Shown: positions 45,419-54,260 of the stretch, piece after piece
How the letters are laid out: every line of letters begins with the position of its first letter
Numbering within the stretch: the stretch's first letter is position 1
NCBI GenBank assembly: GCA_037137375.1
Contig: JBAXKJ010000015.1
Coordinates: forward strand, 1 to 64,000
Direction: 5' to 3'
Source of the DNA: CAINVV01 sp037137375
Lineage (GTDB): Bacteria; Bacteroidota; Bacteroidia; Bacteroidales; Prolixibacteraceae
DNA length: 64,000 nucleotides
Program-made: the position numbers and the translations under genes
The notes under the pieces: generated by a model
Databases searched by the model: none
Told to the model about the DNA's origin: nothing
What the model saw: the letters and a program-made list of their open reading frames with translations, nothing else

Positions 45419-46791
45419 ACTTCCTCAGTTAATTTTTCCGGTCCTTCGTCCTCGATCAAATGATCCGGGAGTGACTTCTGCGTCTTGATTCCTAGATCTT
45501 TCAGCCTTTCTGAGGTACGGACGAGGTTCCCTTTGCCGGTGTGAAGTTTCGCAAGTGCTTCATTATAATTGGATTGTGCAGCCTCAATACCCTTTCCAAC
45601 TTTAGCCAGATCCTGAACGAATCCAACAAATTTATCGTATAATGAGGCACCGATAGAGGCGATCTCCAGTGCATTTTTGGTCTGGTTCTCCTGCTTCCAG
45701 ATGGAGGCGATGGTGCGCAAGGTGGCGAGAAGGGTGGTTGGACTCACGACTACCACTTTATTGTCCCAGGCGTAGTTGAACAATTCCTGATCTTCCTGGA
45801 TGGCCAGGCTGAAAGAGGATTCGATAGGAAGGAAAAGAAGCACGAAATCGGGACTGTTTAGGTTCTTTGCCGATTGGTAATGCTTGTCTGAAAGCATCTT
45901 AATATGGGACCGTAACGATCTTAGATGATCAGCCAGATGTACAGCTTTCTGTTCTTCGGAGGTCTCGTTGACCAGTCGTTCATATGCCACAAGTGAGACC
46001 TTCGAGTCGACGATCAGATGCTTCTTATCAGGAAGGTGGATGATAACGTCGGGGCGAATCTGCTTCCCATCGCTGTTTTCGTCGGCCACCTCTCTCTCGT
46101 ATTCCCTTCCCAGGGTAAGACCCGAACGTTCCAGTACCCGCTCCAGTACTACTTCACCCCAGTTGCCCTGCTTTTTGACATCGCCCTTAAGTGCCTGGGT
46201 GAGGTTCTTGGCGTCATCACTGATCTTGAGGTTGAGCTCCTGCAACTTTTTCAGCTCTACCTTCAGATCCGTCTGGTCCCTCAGGGTCTTCTCATAGGAT
46301 TCTTCCACCTTCTTCTCAAAAGTCAGTATCTTCTCCTTGAGCGGCGTAAGAATGTCTCCGATATTTTTCTGGTTCAGGGTAGTGAATTCAGCAGAATGCT
46401 CCTTTAGAATCTTATGGGCGACATTCTCGAATTCGACAGTCAGCCGTTTCTGTATTTGCTCCAGCTCTGCTGCCTTTTCGGCAATCTGTTTCCTGGCATG
46501 TTCCAGTTCAGACATGGAAGTTGTCAGCTCCCGAATGGAAATTTCGTTTTTCTGACGTTCCGACGATAGTTCAGCCTTAAGTTCTGCGAGGTCTTTCATC
46601 AGGGAAGAGAGCTGCTGCTCTGCGAGCGATTTGCTTTTCTCAGCTTCCGCTAACCGGGAGAACCCGATTTTTTCGGCTTCATTGAGACGTGCCAATGCAT
46701 CGGCCATACCTTCGCTCAACCGCCGCTGCTGCCAGAGAAAAACCAGGGCGCCACCTATTATAAATGTCAAAAAGGGAAGAAGAATTTCCAT
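45415..46791 (-). CDS. rmuC: DNA recombination protein RmuC
   Basis: 458 residues. An N-terminal membrane helix (about 3-20), a long coiled coil (about 25-200), then the nuclease-like RmuC domain (GNWGEVVLERVLERSGL, RPDVIIHLPDKKHLIVDSKV, VLLFLPIESSF). It limits DNA inversions at short repeats in E. coli; the mechanism is not settled. The minus-strand terminator of the upstream gene separates it from the KAS III-like gene. Confidence 0.93.
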   Translation of the reverse strand: MEILLPFLTFIIGGALVFLWQQRRLSEGMADALARLNEAEKIGFSRLAEAEKSKSLAEQQLSSLMKDLAELKAELSSERQKNEISIRELTTSMSELEHARKQIAEKAAELEQIQKRLTVEFENVAHKILKEHSAEFTTLNQKNIGDILTPLKEKILTFEKKVEESYEKTLRDQTDLKVELKKLQELNLKISDDAKNLTQALKGDVKKQGNWGEVVLERVLERSGLTLGREYEREVADENSDGKQIRPDVIIHLPDKKHLIVDSKVSLVAYERLVNETSEEQKAVHLADHLRSLRSHIKMLSDKHYQSAKNLNSPDFVLLFLPIESSFSLAIQEDQELFNYAWDNKVVVVSPTTLLATLRTIASIWKQENQTKNALEIASIGASLYDKFVGFVQDLAKVGKGIEAAQSNYNEALAKLHTGKGNLVRTSERLKDLGIKTQKSLPDHLIEDEGPEKLTEEV

Positions 46792-46812
46792 CGGAATATT
46801 TTCCTTAAATAT

Positions 46813-46847
46813 AAAAAAAAGGCACAGTCGTTTGTCACAACTGTGCC
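46813..46847 (-). terminator. Intrinsic terminator after the KAS III-like gene
   Basis: On the minus strand GGCACAGT (46847-46840) pairs with ACTGTGCC (46828-46821), followed by eight T residues (46820-46813). Confidence 0.85.
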
Positions 46848-46866
46848 CTAATATTATGGTATAAAT

Positions 46867-47970
46867 TTAGTCTTCCTGGAACAACGCATTATCAGGGAAA
46901 CGGTATACGATTGAATTGATCACCATTCCGGCCCCTACGGAAGTGAGGATGATATGATCCCCCGGCTCGATGGCATGGTCTTCCATTTTGTTTTTCACAA
47001 TAAGATCTAGCAGCGTCGGAACTGTTGCGGTGGAAGAATTGCCAAGTGTACGGATGGTCATCGGCATTACATCCGGATTAAATTCCTTGATGCCATAAAG
47101 TTTGAAAACCCGTTGCAGGATGGCTTCATCCATCTTCTCATTTGCCTGGTGAATCAGGACTTTCTTGATATCTGTCAGGTGCAGTCCTGCCTTGTCGAGG
47201 CTCTCCTTCACCACTCCCGGCACTGCACTGAGGGCATAAGCGTAAACCTTGTGACCGAGCATCCTGATATTGATTTCTGTTCCCTCATAGTTGGGATTCA
47301 ACGATACGCCCATCTTTAACATGCCTGGATCAATGTCGGAGCGACTGGATTGTGACAAAATACCCACAGGAACCTTGCTCTCAACCGCTTCCACGATCAC
47401 AGCTCCGGCACCATCAGAAAATATCATCCGGTCCCGGTCGTAAGGATCAGAAACACGTGAATTCAAGTCTGAGCCAATGACGAGTCCGCATTTGAACAAT
47501 CCGCTTTTAATGTAAGCATCGGCAATGATCATGGCGGTAGTCCAACCCGGACAACCGGCAACGACATCATGCGTAAATACATGTGTATTCTTGATACCCA
47601 ACTGGGTCTTCACGCGGTTGGCGATGGCAGGACAAACATCAGAACGGAAACTACCGGGATAGATATCGCCAAAATTATGCGCAGCGATGATGAAATCAAG
47701 TTTTTCGCGATCGTACCCTGAAGATTCCAAAGCGTCCAATGCGGCAAAAGTAGCCAGGTGACTGGTCGCCTGGTCGGGTTCCGCATAACGACGCTCTTCG
47801 ATATTTGTTATTTCGTTGAATTTGCGGATGATTTCCTCATTGGATGTCTCAAATTTCTTACCTGTGGCCGGATCATAAAAATCCGCATCCAGGAAATAAC
47901 TGTTTGGGATCACGGTCGGCGGAACATATGACCCCGTTGCAACAATAACTGTATAAAGCTTTTTGCTCAT
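46867..47970 (-). CDS. 3-oxoacyl-ACP synthase III family protein (KAS III-like)
   Basis: 367 residues, thiolase fold. Catalytic triad Cys140 in VAGCPGW, His274 in VLIHQANEKM and Asn311 in LGNSSTATVP is complete. It is longer than typical FabH (about 320) and has an N-terminal insert (DADFYDPATGKKFETSNEE), so it may be a specialised paralog rather than the fatty-acid initiation enzyme. It follows lpxH after 2 bases, which hints at an envelope-lipid role; this is inference. Confidence 0.85.
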   Translation of the reverse strand: MSKKLYTVIVATGSYVPPTVIPNSYFLDADFYDPATGKKFETSNEEIIRKFNEITNIEERRYAEPDQATSHLATFAALDALESSGYDREKLDFIIAAHNFGDIYPGSFRSDVCPAIANRVKTQLGIKNTHVFTHDVVAGCPGWTTAMIIADAYIKSGLFKCGLVIGSDLNSRVSDPYDRDRMIFSDGAGAVIVEAVESKVPVGILSQSSRSDIDPGMLKMGVSLNPNYEGTEINIRMLGHKVYAYALSAVPGVVKESLDKAGLHLTDIKKVLIHQANEKMDEAILQRVFKLYGIKEFNPDVMPMTIRTLGNSSTATVPTLLDLIVKNKMEDHAIEPGDHIILTSVGAGMVINSIVYRFPDNALFQED

Positions 47971-47972
47971 AA

Positions 47973-48755
47973 CTAAATTTTTATTCTAAACTCTTTTATC
48001 TTTTCTTCTTTAATTTTTTCTATCCTAAATTCGTTTCCGTCCCAGACTCCGTAGGTAAATTTGCGGATCCAATCCCCCAGAATAATTAGTCTGGTGCCTG
48101 GAGATATCTCTTCGTTTATTGCAATATGACGGTGGCCAAAAACGAAGTAATCAAAATATTCTTTTGCCAGGACTGTTTTGGCGAAGTGAACCTGCTCTTC
48201 GTTGTCAAGACCCTTAAAATCATAATCTCCAATTTTATGGGAGAGGAGGCTTTGCTTTGTCCATAAATTAGCCAGTCGCAAAGTTAAATCAGGATGGGCC
48301 TTGGCCAATGCCCACTGTGCCAGACGATTGTGAAATGTCTTTTTAATAATCTGATACCAGAAATCTTTTTCCCCAAGGTCATCCCCATGGGCGAGAAAAA
48401 ATTTCTTTCCATCCAGTTCTATGCTCATCGTGTTTCTATGCACGATTAATCCAAGTTCCTTTGTGAGGTAATCGAAGGCCCAGATGTCGTGGTTGCCAAT
48501 GAAAAAGTGAATAGGAATGCCGCTGTCACTAATTTCGGCCAAAGCTCCCAGGGATCTGACATAACCTTTGGGCACAACTTTCTTGTATTCGAACCAGAAA
48601 TCGAAGTAATCGCCTAACAGGAAAAGCATTGAGGCATCATTTCTGATTGATTTCAGCCAATCGACAAAGAGCAACTCGCGTTCCCTGTTATCACCCAGAG
48701 CAGGCGCTCCAAGGTGCAGGTCAGATACAAAATAAACTTTCTTACCGTTTACCAC
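47973..48755 (-). CDS. lpxH: UDP-2,3-diacylglucosamine diphosphatase
   Basis: 260 residues of the calcineurin-like phosphoesterase family: YFVSDLHLG, LLGDYFDFW, IGNHDIW and FGHRHI give the dimetal site. It hydrolyses UDP-2,3-diacylglucosamine to lipid X in lipid A synthesis. The start must be the GTG at 48753-48755, because two in-frame stops lie directly upstream. Co-transcribed with the KAS III-like gene. Confidence 0.9.
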   Translation of the reverse strand: MVNGKKVYFVSDLHLGAPALGDNRERELLFVDWLKSIRNDASMLFLLGDYFDFWFEYKKVVPKGYVRSLGALAEISDSGIPIHFFIGNHDIWAFDYLTKELGLIVHRNTMSIELDGKKFFLAHGDDLGEKDFWYQIIKKTFHNRLAQWALAKAHPDLTLRLANLWTKQSLLSHKIGDYDFKGLDNEEQVHFAKTVLAKEYFDYFVFGHRHIAINEEISPGTRLIILGDWIRKFTYGVWDGNEFRIEKIKEEKIKEFRIKI

Positions 48756-48796
48756 TTATTAATTTTGGGCCGGAACCCATCGAATGAATTTTGCGA

Positions 48797-48826
48797 CAAA
48801 GATAGAGGTAAAACCTAATTTACAAA
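48797..48826 (-). promoter_or_regulatory. lpxH promoter
   Basis: Minus-strand TTTG (48826-48823), an 18-base spacer and TATCTTTG (48804-48797) make a good -33/-7 pair, 41 bases before the GTG. The -33 box lies inside the 3' end of the neighbouring TlpA-like gene. Confidence 0.6.
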
Positions 48827-49962
48827 ATTTTCGATAAAGCGGCGTTCAGTTCTGGTCCGACCATGTTCTTACCAATAATCTTCCCTTCCTTGTCGAGGAG
48901 GTAGTTGGCAGGAATAGTTCGAACATTGTAATTCATTAACGCAGAGGGGCTTCCCTTCATGTCGCCTACATTGATCCAGGTGAGCTGATCCTCTGCAATG
49001 GCACTGAGCCAGGCTGCGCGGTCATCATCGACACTCACCATAAATATTTCGAATCCCCGGTGTTTGAATTTAGAATAGAGTTCGACCAATACTGGATTCT
49101 GAATCCTGGAAGTACGATCCTTTGCAGACCAAAAATGGACCAGGACGGTCTTCCCGCGAAGCGAGGAAAGCGTACGGTCTATTCCGGAAGCATCGGGTAA
49201 CTTGATGTCAGGGGAGTTGACCGCATTTTGACTCATCAGGCTATTAAGTTTGGCGTTTTTTTGCTCCTTTAGAAGACTTAGTGTATTGTTGTAGAGTGCC
49301 TTCACCTGATCGTTCTTTGGATAAACCGCGTATAGGGCGGAGGCGGCAGTCCTCATGGTCTGAAAGTCATTGGCCACATAATTATTTTCGTCCCATTTCT
49401 GGTAAAGGGCAAAAACACTTGCCATGGAGAAAGGGTTCTTCTTTATAAATTCATTCAAATAGTTGGTGTAATCGGTGACCGTTTTGGTATAATCCTTCTC
49501 CCACTTTTGCAGGTCGGAAGCGTAGCCTGGATCCTTCAAGTGTTTAGTGTAAAGCACGCGAATGGAATCCGCTGTTTTCTTTGCCGTAGAAAATAGAAGT
49601 GTCAGGTCGCGCACCTTCGAAGAGTTATCCGATCCCTGAACCTTATAATCGGAAGAGAAATTCTTGTATGATCCTGTGATAGTGATATTTTCGGCTGAAT
49701 CAACCAGCAAAGTGGCGAAATTAGTATCCGAAATTTTCATCAGGAAGAAGGTAGGCACACTTACATTTCCTTTCATTTTAAATACCCCCGAACCGTCCAG
49801 TTTGACGGAATCAACAGGTTTCTGAGAGCTGATAAGCAGGTGATTCAGGTATATTTTCTTGCCTGCACCGCCTTCTATTTTTCCGCTTATCGTAAAATTA
49901 CTCTTTTTACCGCAGGCGGAAACCAGCATGACGATCATCAAAAACGCAAGGATACGGTTCAT
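48820..49962 (-). CDS. TlpA-like lipoprotein lacking the CxxC motif (DUF4369 + thioredoxin fold)
   Basis: 380 residues. Lipobox LVSAC puts the lipid on Cys17. Residues 22-110 fit the DUF4369 domain common at the N-terminus of Bacteroidota TlpA proteins, and about 245-380 is a thioredoxin fold. Where active relatives have WCxxC, this one reads FWSAKDRTSR: the two cysteines are Asp282 and Ser285. The cis-proline region (RTIPANYLLDKEG) is intact. It cannot act as a thiol oxidoreductase and is probably a binding protein or a degenerate paralog. Confidence 0.87.
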   Translation of the reverse strand: MNRILAFLMIVMLVSACGKKSNFTISGKIEGGAGKKIYLNHLLISSQKPVDSVKLDGSGVFKMKGNVSVPTFFLMKISDTNFATLLVDSAENITITGSYKNFSSDYKVQGSDNSSKVRDLTLLFSTAKKTADSIRVLYTKHLKDPGYASDLQKWEKDYTKTVTDYTNYLNEFIKKNPFSMASVFALYQKWDENNYVANDFQTMRTAASALYAVYPKNDQVKALYNNTLSLLKEQKNAKLNSLMSQNAVNSPDIKLPDASGIDRTLSSLRGKTVLVHFWSAKDRTSRIQNPVLVELYSKFKHRGFEIFMVSVDDDRAAWLSAIAEDQLTWINVGDMKGSPSALMNYNVRTIPANYLLDKEGKIIGKNMVGPELNAALSKIL

Positions 49963-50055
49963 ATTTTCCTGTTTTATGGTTTACTTTATTGAAAAGGGAA
50001 TGATAGTGCGACAAAAATGCAAAGAATCCCTGAAAGGTTTCTTTGCATTTTTAAT

Positions 50056-50063
50056 TATTTTTG
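50056..50063 (+). promoter_or_regulatory. -7 promoter box for ribF
   Basis: TATTTTTG matches TAnnTTTG, 15 bases before the proposed GTG start at 50079. Confidence 0.45.
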
Positions 50064-50078
50064 CACTTTATTTTTTTT

Positions 50079-51020
50079 GTGAGGATACATTACGGATTAG
50101 GAAATTTTCGGGCTGTAAGGCCGGTCGTAACGATCGGTACTTTTGATGGCGTTCACCTCGGTCACAGGGCGGTCATCGCTGAGCTCATAAATATAAGCCG
50201 CGAAACCGGAGGTGAATCTGTCGTCTTTACTTTTTCGCCGCATCCGCGGATGATTGTGAATCCCAACGAAGATACACTCAGGCTGCTGTCTACCCTGGAA
50301 GAGAAAATTGTCTTATTGGAGGTGATGGGGCTCGATCATCTGGTGGTCTATCCGTTCACAAAGGAATTTGCTGCGTTGAGCTACACCGATTTTGTTACGG
50401 ACATCCTGGTAAGTAAGATGCATATTCATAAGCTGGTAACGGGATACGACCATAAATTTGGCCATGCCAGACAAGGCGATTTTCAGGCGCTGGCGTTGTT
50501 GGGTAAGCAACATGGATTCGAGGTGGAGCAACTTAATCCGCTGCTCGTTGAGAATGTTGCCGTCAGTTCCACCAGGATCCGCCAAGCCCTCGAAGCCGGC
50601 GACATGCAAAGGGCCAATCATTTTCTTGGATATGCTTATTTATTAAAAGGTATCGTCATCGAAGGCCGCCGTCTGGGTCGCGATCTGGGGTTTCCGACTG
50701 CCAATATCCTTCCGGTCGACAGTCATAAAATGGTGCCTCTGGACGGGGTATATGCCGTTGACGTCCATGTTGACGGAGAGCTTCACAAGGGAATGCTTAA
50801 CGTGGGCACGCGTCCTACCGTGAATTCCAATGTTGATCACAGGAGCATCGAGGTACATATTTTTGATTTTGACAAGGATATTTACCACAAGGATATCTCT
50901 GTCAATTTTGTAGAAAGAATAAGAGATGAGAAAAAATTCGAGAATTTGGCGCGATTAATTGATCAGTTGAAAGAGGATAAAACCAGAGCTTTGCGTATCT
51001 TTGCAGACTCAAAAAATTGA
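50079..51020 (+). CDS. ribF: Bifunctional riboflavin kinase / FAD synthetase
   Basis: 313 residues from a GTG at 50079, the start that gives the family-like N-terminus RIHYGLGNFRAVRPVVTIG. The FAD synthetase domain has GTFDGVHLGH and SSTRIRQALEAGD; the C-terminal riboflavin kinase domain has RDLGFPTANI and GMLNVGTRPTV. It makes FMN and FAD, cofactors needed by the ETF proteins encoded earlier in the window. Confidence 0.94.
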   Translation: MRIHYGLGNFRAVRPVVTIGTFDGVHLGHRAVIAELINISRETGGESVVFTFSPHPRMIVNPNEDTLRLLSTLEEKIVLLEVMGLDHLVVYPFTKEFAALSYTDFVTDILVSKMHIHKLVTGYDHKFGHARQGDFQALALLGKQHGFEVEQLNPLLVENVAVSSTRIRQALEAGDMQRANHFLGYAYLLKGIVIEGRRLGRDLGFPTANILPVDSHKMVPLDGVYAVDVHVDGELHKGMLNVGTRPTVNSNVDHRSIEVHIFDFDKDIYHKDISVNFVERIRDEKKFENLARLIDQLKEDKTRALRIFADSKN

Positions 51021-51054
51021 CATAATACAACCTTAAGTCTAATAAAATAATTAC

Positions 51055-52452
51055 ATGAAAGATTACAAAGTTCACGATATCTCTTTAGCCGCATTCGGTC
51101 GCAAGGAGATTGAGATAGCAGAAAAAGAGATGCCAGGACTGATGTCTTTGCGCACAAAATATGGAAAAGAGCAACCGTTAAAGGACGTCCGCATCATGGG
51201 ATCGCTGCACATGACCATCCAGACGGCCGTTCTCATTGAGACCCTATCATCACTCGGAGCCAAAGTTCGCTGGGCCTCCTGCAATATTTTCTCCACACAG
51301 GATCATGCTGCGGCTGCCATTGCCGAGTCAGGGATTCCGGTCTTTGCCTGGAAGGGTGAGAACCTCGAAGAATATTGGTGGTGTACCGAACGCGCCCTTG
51401 ATTTCGGGAATGGCCTCGGACCGCAGATGATTGTAGATGATGGTGGCGATGCTACCATGATGGTTCATATTGGGAATGCCGCGGAGAAGGATCCTTCCAT
51501 TCTAGACAAACATGTCGATGGGGAGGACGAAAAGCAACTTTTCCTTGCCTTGAAGAAAACACTCAAAGAGACACCAAATCGTTGGAGCAATGCAATAAAA
51601 GAAATAAAAGGTGTTTCTGAGGAGACCACAACAGGTGTTCACCGGCTGTATCAGATGTTGGAGCGTGGTGAACTGATGTTTCCAGCTATCAATGTCAATG
51701 ACTCAGTAACCAAATCAAAGTTCGACAACCTTTACGGATGTCGTGAGTCGCTGGCCGACGGGATCAAGCGTGCCACTGATGTGATGGTTGCCGGTAAGGT
51801 CGTCCTGATCTGTGGATACGGCGATGTTGGTAAAGGATGCGCCCGGTCGCTTAGGGGATATGGCGCCAGAGTGATCGTAACCGAGATAGATCCGATTTGT
51901 GCCTTGCAGGCTTCGATGGAAGGTTATCAGGTTGCTACCATTGAGGATGTTGTCGGTCAGTGCAATATTTTTGTGACCACAACCGGAAACAAGGATGTCA
52001 TTACCGCCGAACACCTTGCCGCGATGCCTGATCAGGCCATTGTCTGCAACATCGGTCACTTCGACAATGAGATTCAGGTTAGCAAACTGGAGAAATGGCC
52101 GGGAATCCAGAAAATTAACATCAAACCGCAGGTCGACAAATATCTTTATCCTGATGGTCATGCCATCTTCCTGCTCGCGGAAGGCCGTTTGGTCAACCTT
52201 GGATGCGCTACCGGTCACCCGTCTTTTGTGATGAGTAATTCTTTCACTAACCAGACGCTGGCCCAGATCGATTTGTGGAAAAACAATTATGAAATTGGTG
52301 TTTATCGCTTGTCAAAAGCTCTCGACGAGGAGGTTGCCAGACTGCATCTTGCCCAATTGGGAGTAAGACTTACCACCCTGACGACAGACCAGTCAGAATA
52401 CCTGGGAATCCCTAAGGAAGGGCCTTACAAACCAGAGCACTACAGATATTGA
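51055..52452 (+). CDS. ahcY: Adenosylhomocysteinase
   Basis: 465 residues. NAD-binding GYGDVGKGCARSLRGYGA, substrate motifs DDGGDATMM and NVNDSVTKSKFDN, and C-terminal KPEHYRY are diagnostic. It splits S-adenosylhomocysteine to adenosine and homocysteine, the route used instead of Pfs/LuxS. 34 bases after ribF; the two may be co-transcribed. Confidence 0.97.
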   Translation: MKDYKVHDISLAAFGRKEIEIAEKEMPGLMSLRTKYGKEQPLKDVRIMGSLHMTIQTAVLIETLSSLGAKVRWASCNIFSTQDHAAAAIAESGIPVFAWKGENLEEYWWCTERALDFGNGLGPQMIVDDGGDATMMVHIGNAAEKDPSILDKHVDGEDEKQLFLALKKTLKETPNRWSNAIKEIKGVSEETTTGVHRLYQMLERGELMFPAINVNDSVTKSKFDNLYGCRESLADGIKRATDVMVAGKVVLICGYGDVGKGCARSLRGYGARVIVTEIDPICALQASMEGYQVATIEDVVGQCNIFVTTTGNKDVITAEHLAAMPDQAIVCNIGHFDNEIQVSKLEKWPGIQKINIKPQVDKYLYPDGHAIFLLAEGRLVNLGCATGHPSFVMSNSFTNQTLAQIDLWKNNYEIGVYRLSKALDEEVARLHLAQLGVRLTTLTTDQSEYLGIPKEGPYKPEHYRY

Positions 52453-52465
52453 GAAAATGAGCACT

Positions 52466-52521
52466 GAGAATATGGGATCTGATCTTCCCATCTTCCCATC
52501 TTCCCATTTTCCCATGTTCTC
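52466..52521. repeat. Pyrimidine-rich CTTCCCAT repeats inside a hairpin
   Basis: Four copies of a TTCCCAT unit (52485-52515) are framed by GAGAATATGGGA (52466-52477) and TCCCATGTTCTC (52510-52521), which pair over 12 positions with one G-T. It lies between the ahcY stop and the stop of the convergent lipoprotein gene. No T tract follows, so it is not a standard terminator. Confidence 0.5.
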
Positions 52522-52969
52522 AATTATGCACCCACAACCTGTTATCCAGTACCGTCACCTGGTACTGTTTCAGGTTTCTGGTAGACGGTCCCTTTGTCGG
52601 ATAGCCGCCACTGAATAAAATGTATTGAGAGCCGCAGATCTTGCAGGTTGCGATCGGATTACTGCTTGAGATGACGCCTGTCTTACCAGGATTTGTCTCG
52701 ACGATGCTGGTCTTGCTTCCTTCGAAAGGACAACAGGCATCGAAGGCAATGTATTGTTGGTCGGTGACACACATAACAATCAGTCCGGCATAGCCATCCG
52801 TCGGGAAAGTCATGGAATTACCCGATATCAACAGATTATTGTAATTCACCAGTGGGATGTATTTGTCGACCTTGGTGTAAGGAACGAAACTGTTTTGATT
52901 ATCGGTGCAGGCAAATAAAGACAAGGTAAATGTCAAATAAAAAAATCTTAAGAGACTTCGTGAACTCAT
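52520..52969 (-). CDS. Rieske-like lipoprotein with altered cluster ligands
   Basis: 149 residues. Lipobox SLFAC gives lipidated Cys21. The layout recalls a Rieske domain: a DACCPFEG segment (Cys79, Cys80) and CKICGSQY (Cys109, Cys112) followed by GGYPTKGPSTRNLKQYQV. In true Rieske proteins the ligands are CxH and CxxH; here histidines are absent and the second motif is CxxC. It may bind zinc or a rubredoxin-like iron, or no metal at all. The role is unknown. Confidence 0.75.
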   Translation of the reverse strand: MSSRSLLRFFYLTFTLSLFACTDNQNSFVPYTKVDKYIPLVNYNNLLISGNSMTFPTDGYAGLIVMCVTDQQYIAFDACCPFEGSKTSIVETNPGKTGVISSSNPIATCKICGSQYILFSGGYPTKGPSTRNLKQYQVTVLDNRLWVHN

Positions 52970-53046
52970 ATTATTGACATTTAGAGGATATTATTTCAGG
53001 CAATAAAAATACTAAAAAGCCTTACTTAAAAAATTTTACCATTCTG

Positions 53047-53080
53047 TTTGCACAATAAAAAAGAAAATTTTCTACATTTG
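53047..53080 (+). promoter_or_regulatory. greA promoter
   Basis: TTTG at 53047-53050, a 22-base spacer and TACATTTG at 53073-53080 match the Bacteroidota -33/-7 pattern. The transcript would start near 53087, leaving a leader of about 75 bases before greA. Confidence 0.6.
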
Positions 53081-53097
53081 CCTAAGATCGAATAGTG

Positions 53098-53131
53098 GAA
53101 GAGCTCCAGGGTTGGAGTTCTTCTGTTTTTT
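53098..53131 (+). terminator. Terminator-like hairpin in the greA leader (possible attenuator)
   Basis: GAAGAGCTCCA (53098-53108) pairs with TGGAGTTCTTC (53113-53123) over 11 positions with one G-T, loop GGGT, then TGTTTTTTT. It sits between the promoter and the ATG at 53162, so most transcripts could end before greA. Confidence 0.7.
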
Positions 53132-53161
53132 TATGTATAATATTCAGAAACGGAAAGAAGA

Positions 53162-53641
53162 ATGACCAAAGTTACGTATATCTCTGCAGAAGGGTTAAAA
53201 AAGTTAAAAGCAGACCTCGACCGGATGCTTAATATTGAGAGACCTGCCATCTCCAAATTAATTGGTGAAGCAATTGAGAAGGGAGATATCTCTGAGAATG
53301 CCGAGTACGATGCTGCGAAGGATGCGCAGGGTATGCTTGAGGCAAAGATCTCAGTTTTGCAGGATCAGATTGCCAATGCAAGGATCATCGATCAATCCAA
53401 GATTGACACAGACTCAGTTCAGATCATGAACAAGGTGACGATCAAGAATGTCAAGAACAATGCTGTGATGGCTTATACCATCGTATCTGATCACGAATCG
53501 GACCTGAAGGCGGCCAAAATTAGTGTCAGCACACCCATAGCGAAGGGCCTTCTTGGTAAAAAAATCGGTGATATCGTTGAAATTCACGTTCCTTCCGGGA
53601 TTATTCCGTTTGAAATTATCAACATCGAGCTGGGAAGTTAG
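53162..53641 (+). CDS. greA: Transcription elongation factor GreA
   Basis: 159 residues. N-terminal coiled coil with EAIEKGDISENAEYDAAKDAQ, including the acidic tip (Asp/Glu) that rescues backtracked polymerase, and a C-terminal FKBP-like domain (TPIAKGLLGKKIGDIVEIHVPSG). Normal length. A terminator-like hairpin precedes it. Confidence 0.96.
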   Translation: MTKVTYISAEGLKKLKADLDRMLNIERPAISKLIGEAIEKGDISENAEYDAAKDAQGMLEAKISVLQDQIANARIIDQSKIDTDSVQIMNKVTIKNVKNNAVMAYTIVSDHESDLKAAKISVSTPIAKGLLGKKIGDIVEIHVPSGIIPFEIINIELGS

Positions 53642-53757
53642 TACTGTTACCTTTTTTTTACGCTTTATTTTCTTTACGCTTCCAGATCCAGCAATTCCCT
53701 GAGCTCGTTACGGGTGATGTCTGTTCAGAATGTAGCGAATCGTAAATTATAAATATC

Positions 53758-54153
53758 ATGCCAACCATTTTCTCTAAAATTGTAGCCGGCGAGATTCCCT
53801 GTTATAAAGTAGCTGAAAGCGAAAATTTCCTTGCTTTTCTCGACATTTTTCCGCTGGCCAAAGGTCATGTGCTCGTGATTCCGAAGAAAGAGGTCGATTA
53901 TCTATTTGACCTTGATCAGGAAACCTATACTGGATTGATGTCGTTTGCCCGAAAAGTGGCCCTTGCGATTGGGAAGGCGATCCCGTGCAAGAGGGTAGGG
54001 GTGGCAGTCCTCGGGCTTGAAGTACCTCATGCACACATACATCTGGTGCCACTTAATAGTGAAAGTGACATCAATTTCTCCAAACCAAAACTACAGTTTA
54101 CCTCTGAGGAATTCGTAGCCATGGCGCAATCCATCTCAAAAGCCGTTGTTTAA
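53758..54153 (+). CDS. HIT family hydrolase
   Basis: 131 residues. The histidine triad PHAHIHLVPL and N-terminal IFSKIVAGEIPCYKVAE place it in the HINT branch of nucleotide hydrolases and transferases. Substrate is likely an adenosine phosphoramidate or similar. 116 bases after greA. Confidence 0.92.
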   Translation: MPTIFSKIVAGEIPCYKVAESENFLAFLDIFPLAKGHVLVIPKKEVDYLFDLDQETYTGLMSFARKVALAIGKAIPCKRVGVAVLGLEVPHAHIHLVPLNSESDINFSKPKLQFTSEEFVAMAQSISKAVV

Positions 54154-54260
54154 TCTATAACAATCACCAATAGTCACCATTCTGGCTGATTATTCCTTCC
54201 AATACCCAGCAAAAATCAGGGATGATTCAAGGTATCTCGGATTCCTTTTTGTTTCACCTG

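Noticed and set aside
52472..52491. ATGGGA/TCCCAT hairpin after ahcY as a terminator
   Set aside because: Only six pairs and no T tract follow.
53674..53727. Minus-strand 16-codon peptide TDITRNELRELLDLEA between greA and the HIT gene
   Set aside because: It looks like a protein C-terminus but is bounded by a stop and has no start; it could be a gene remnant, but it is too short to claim.
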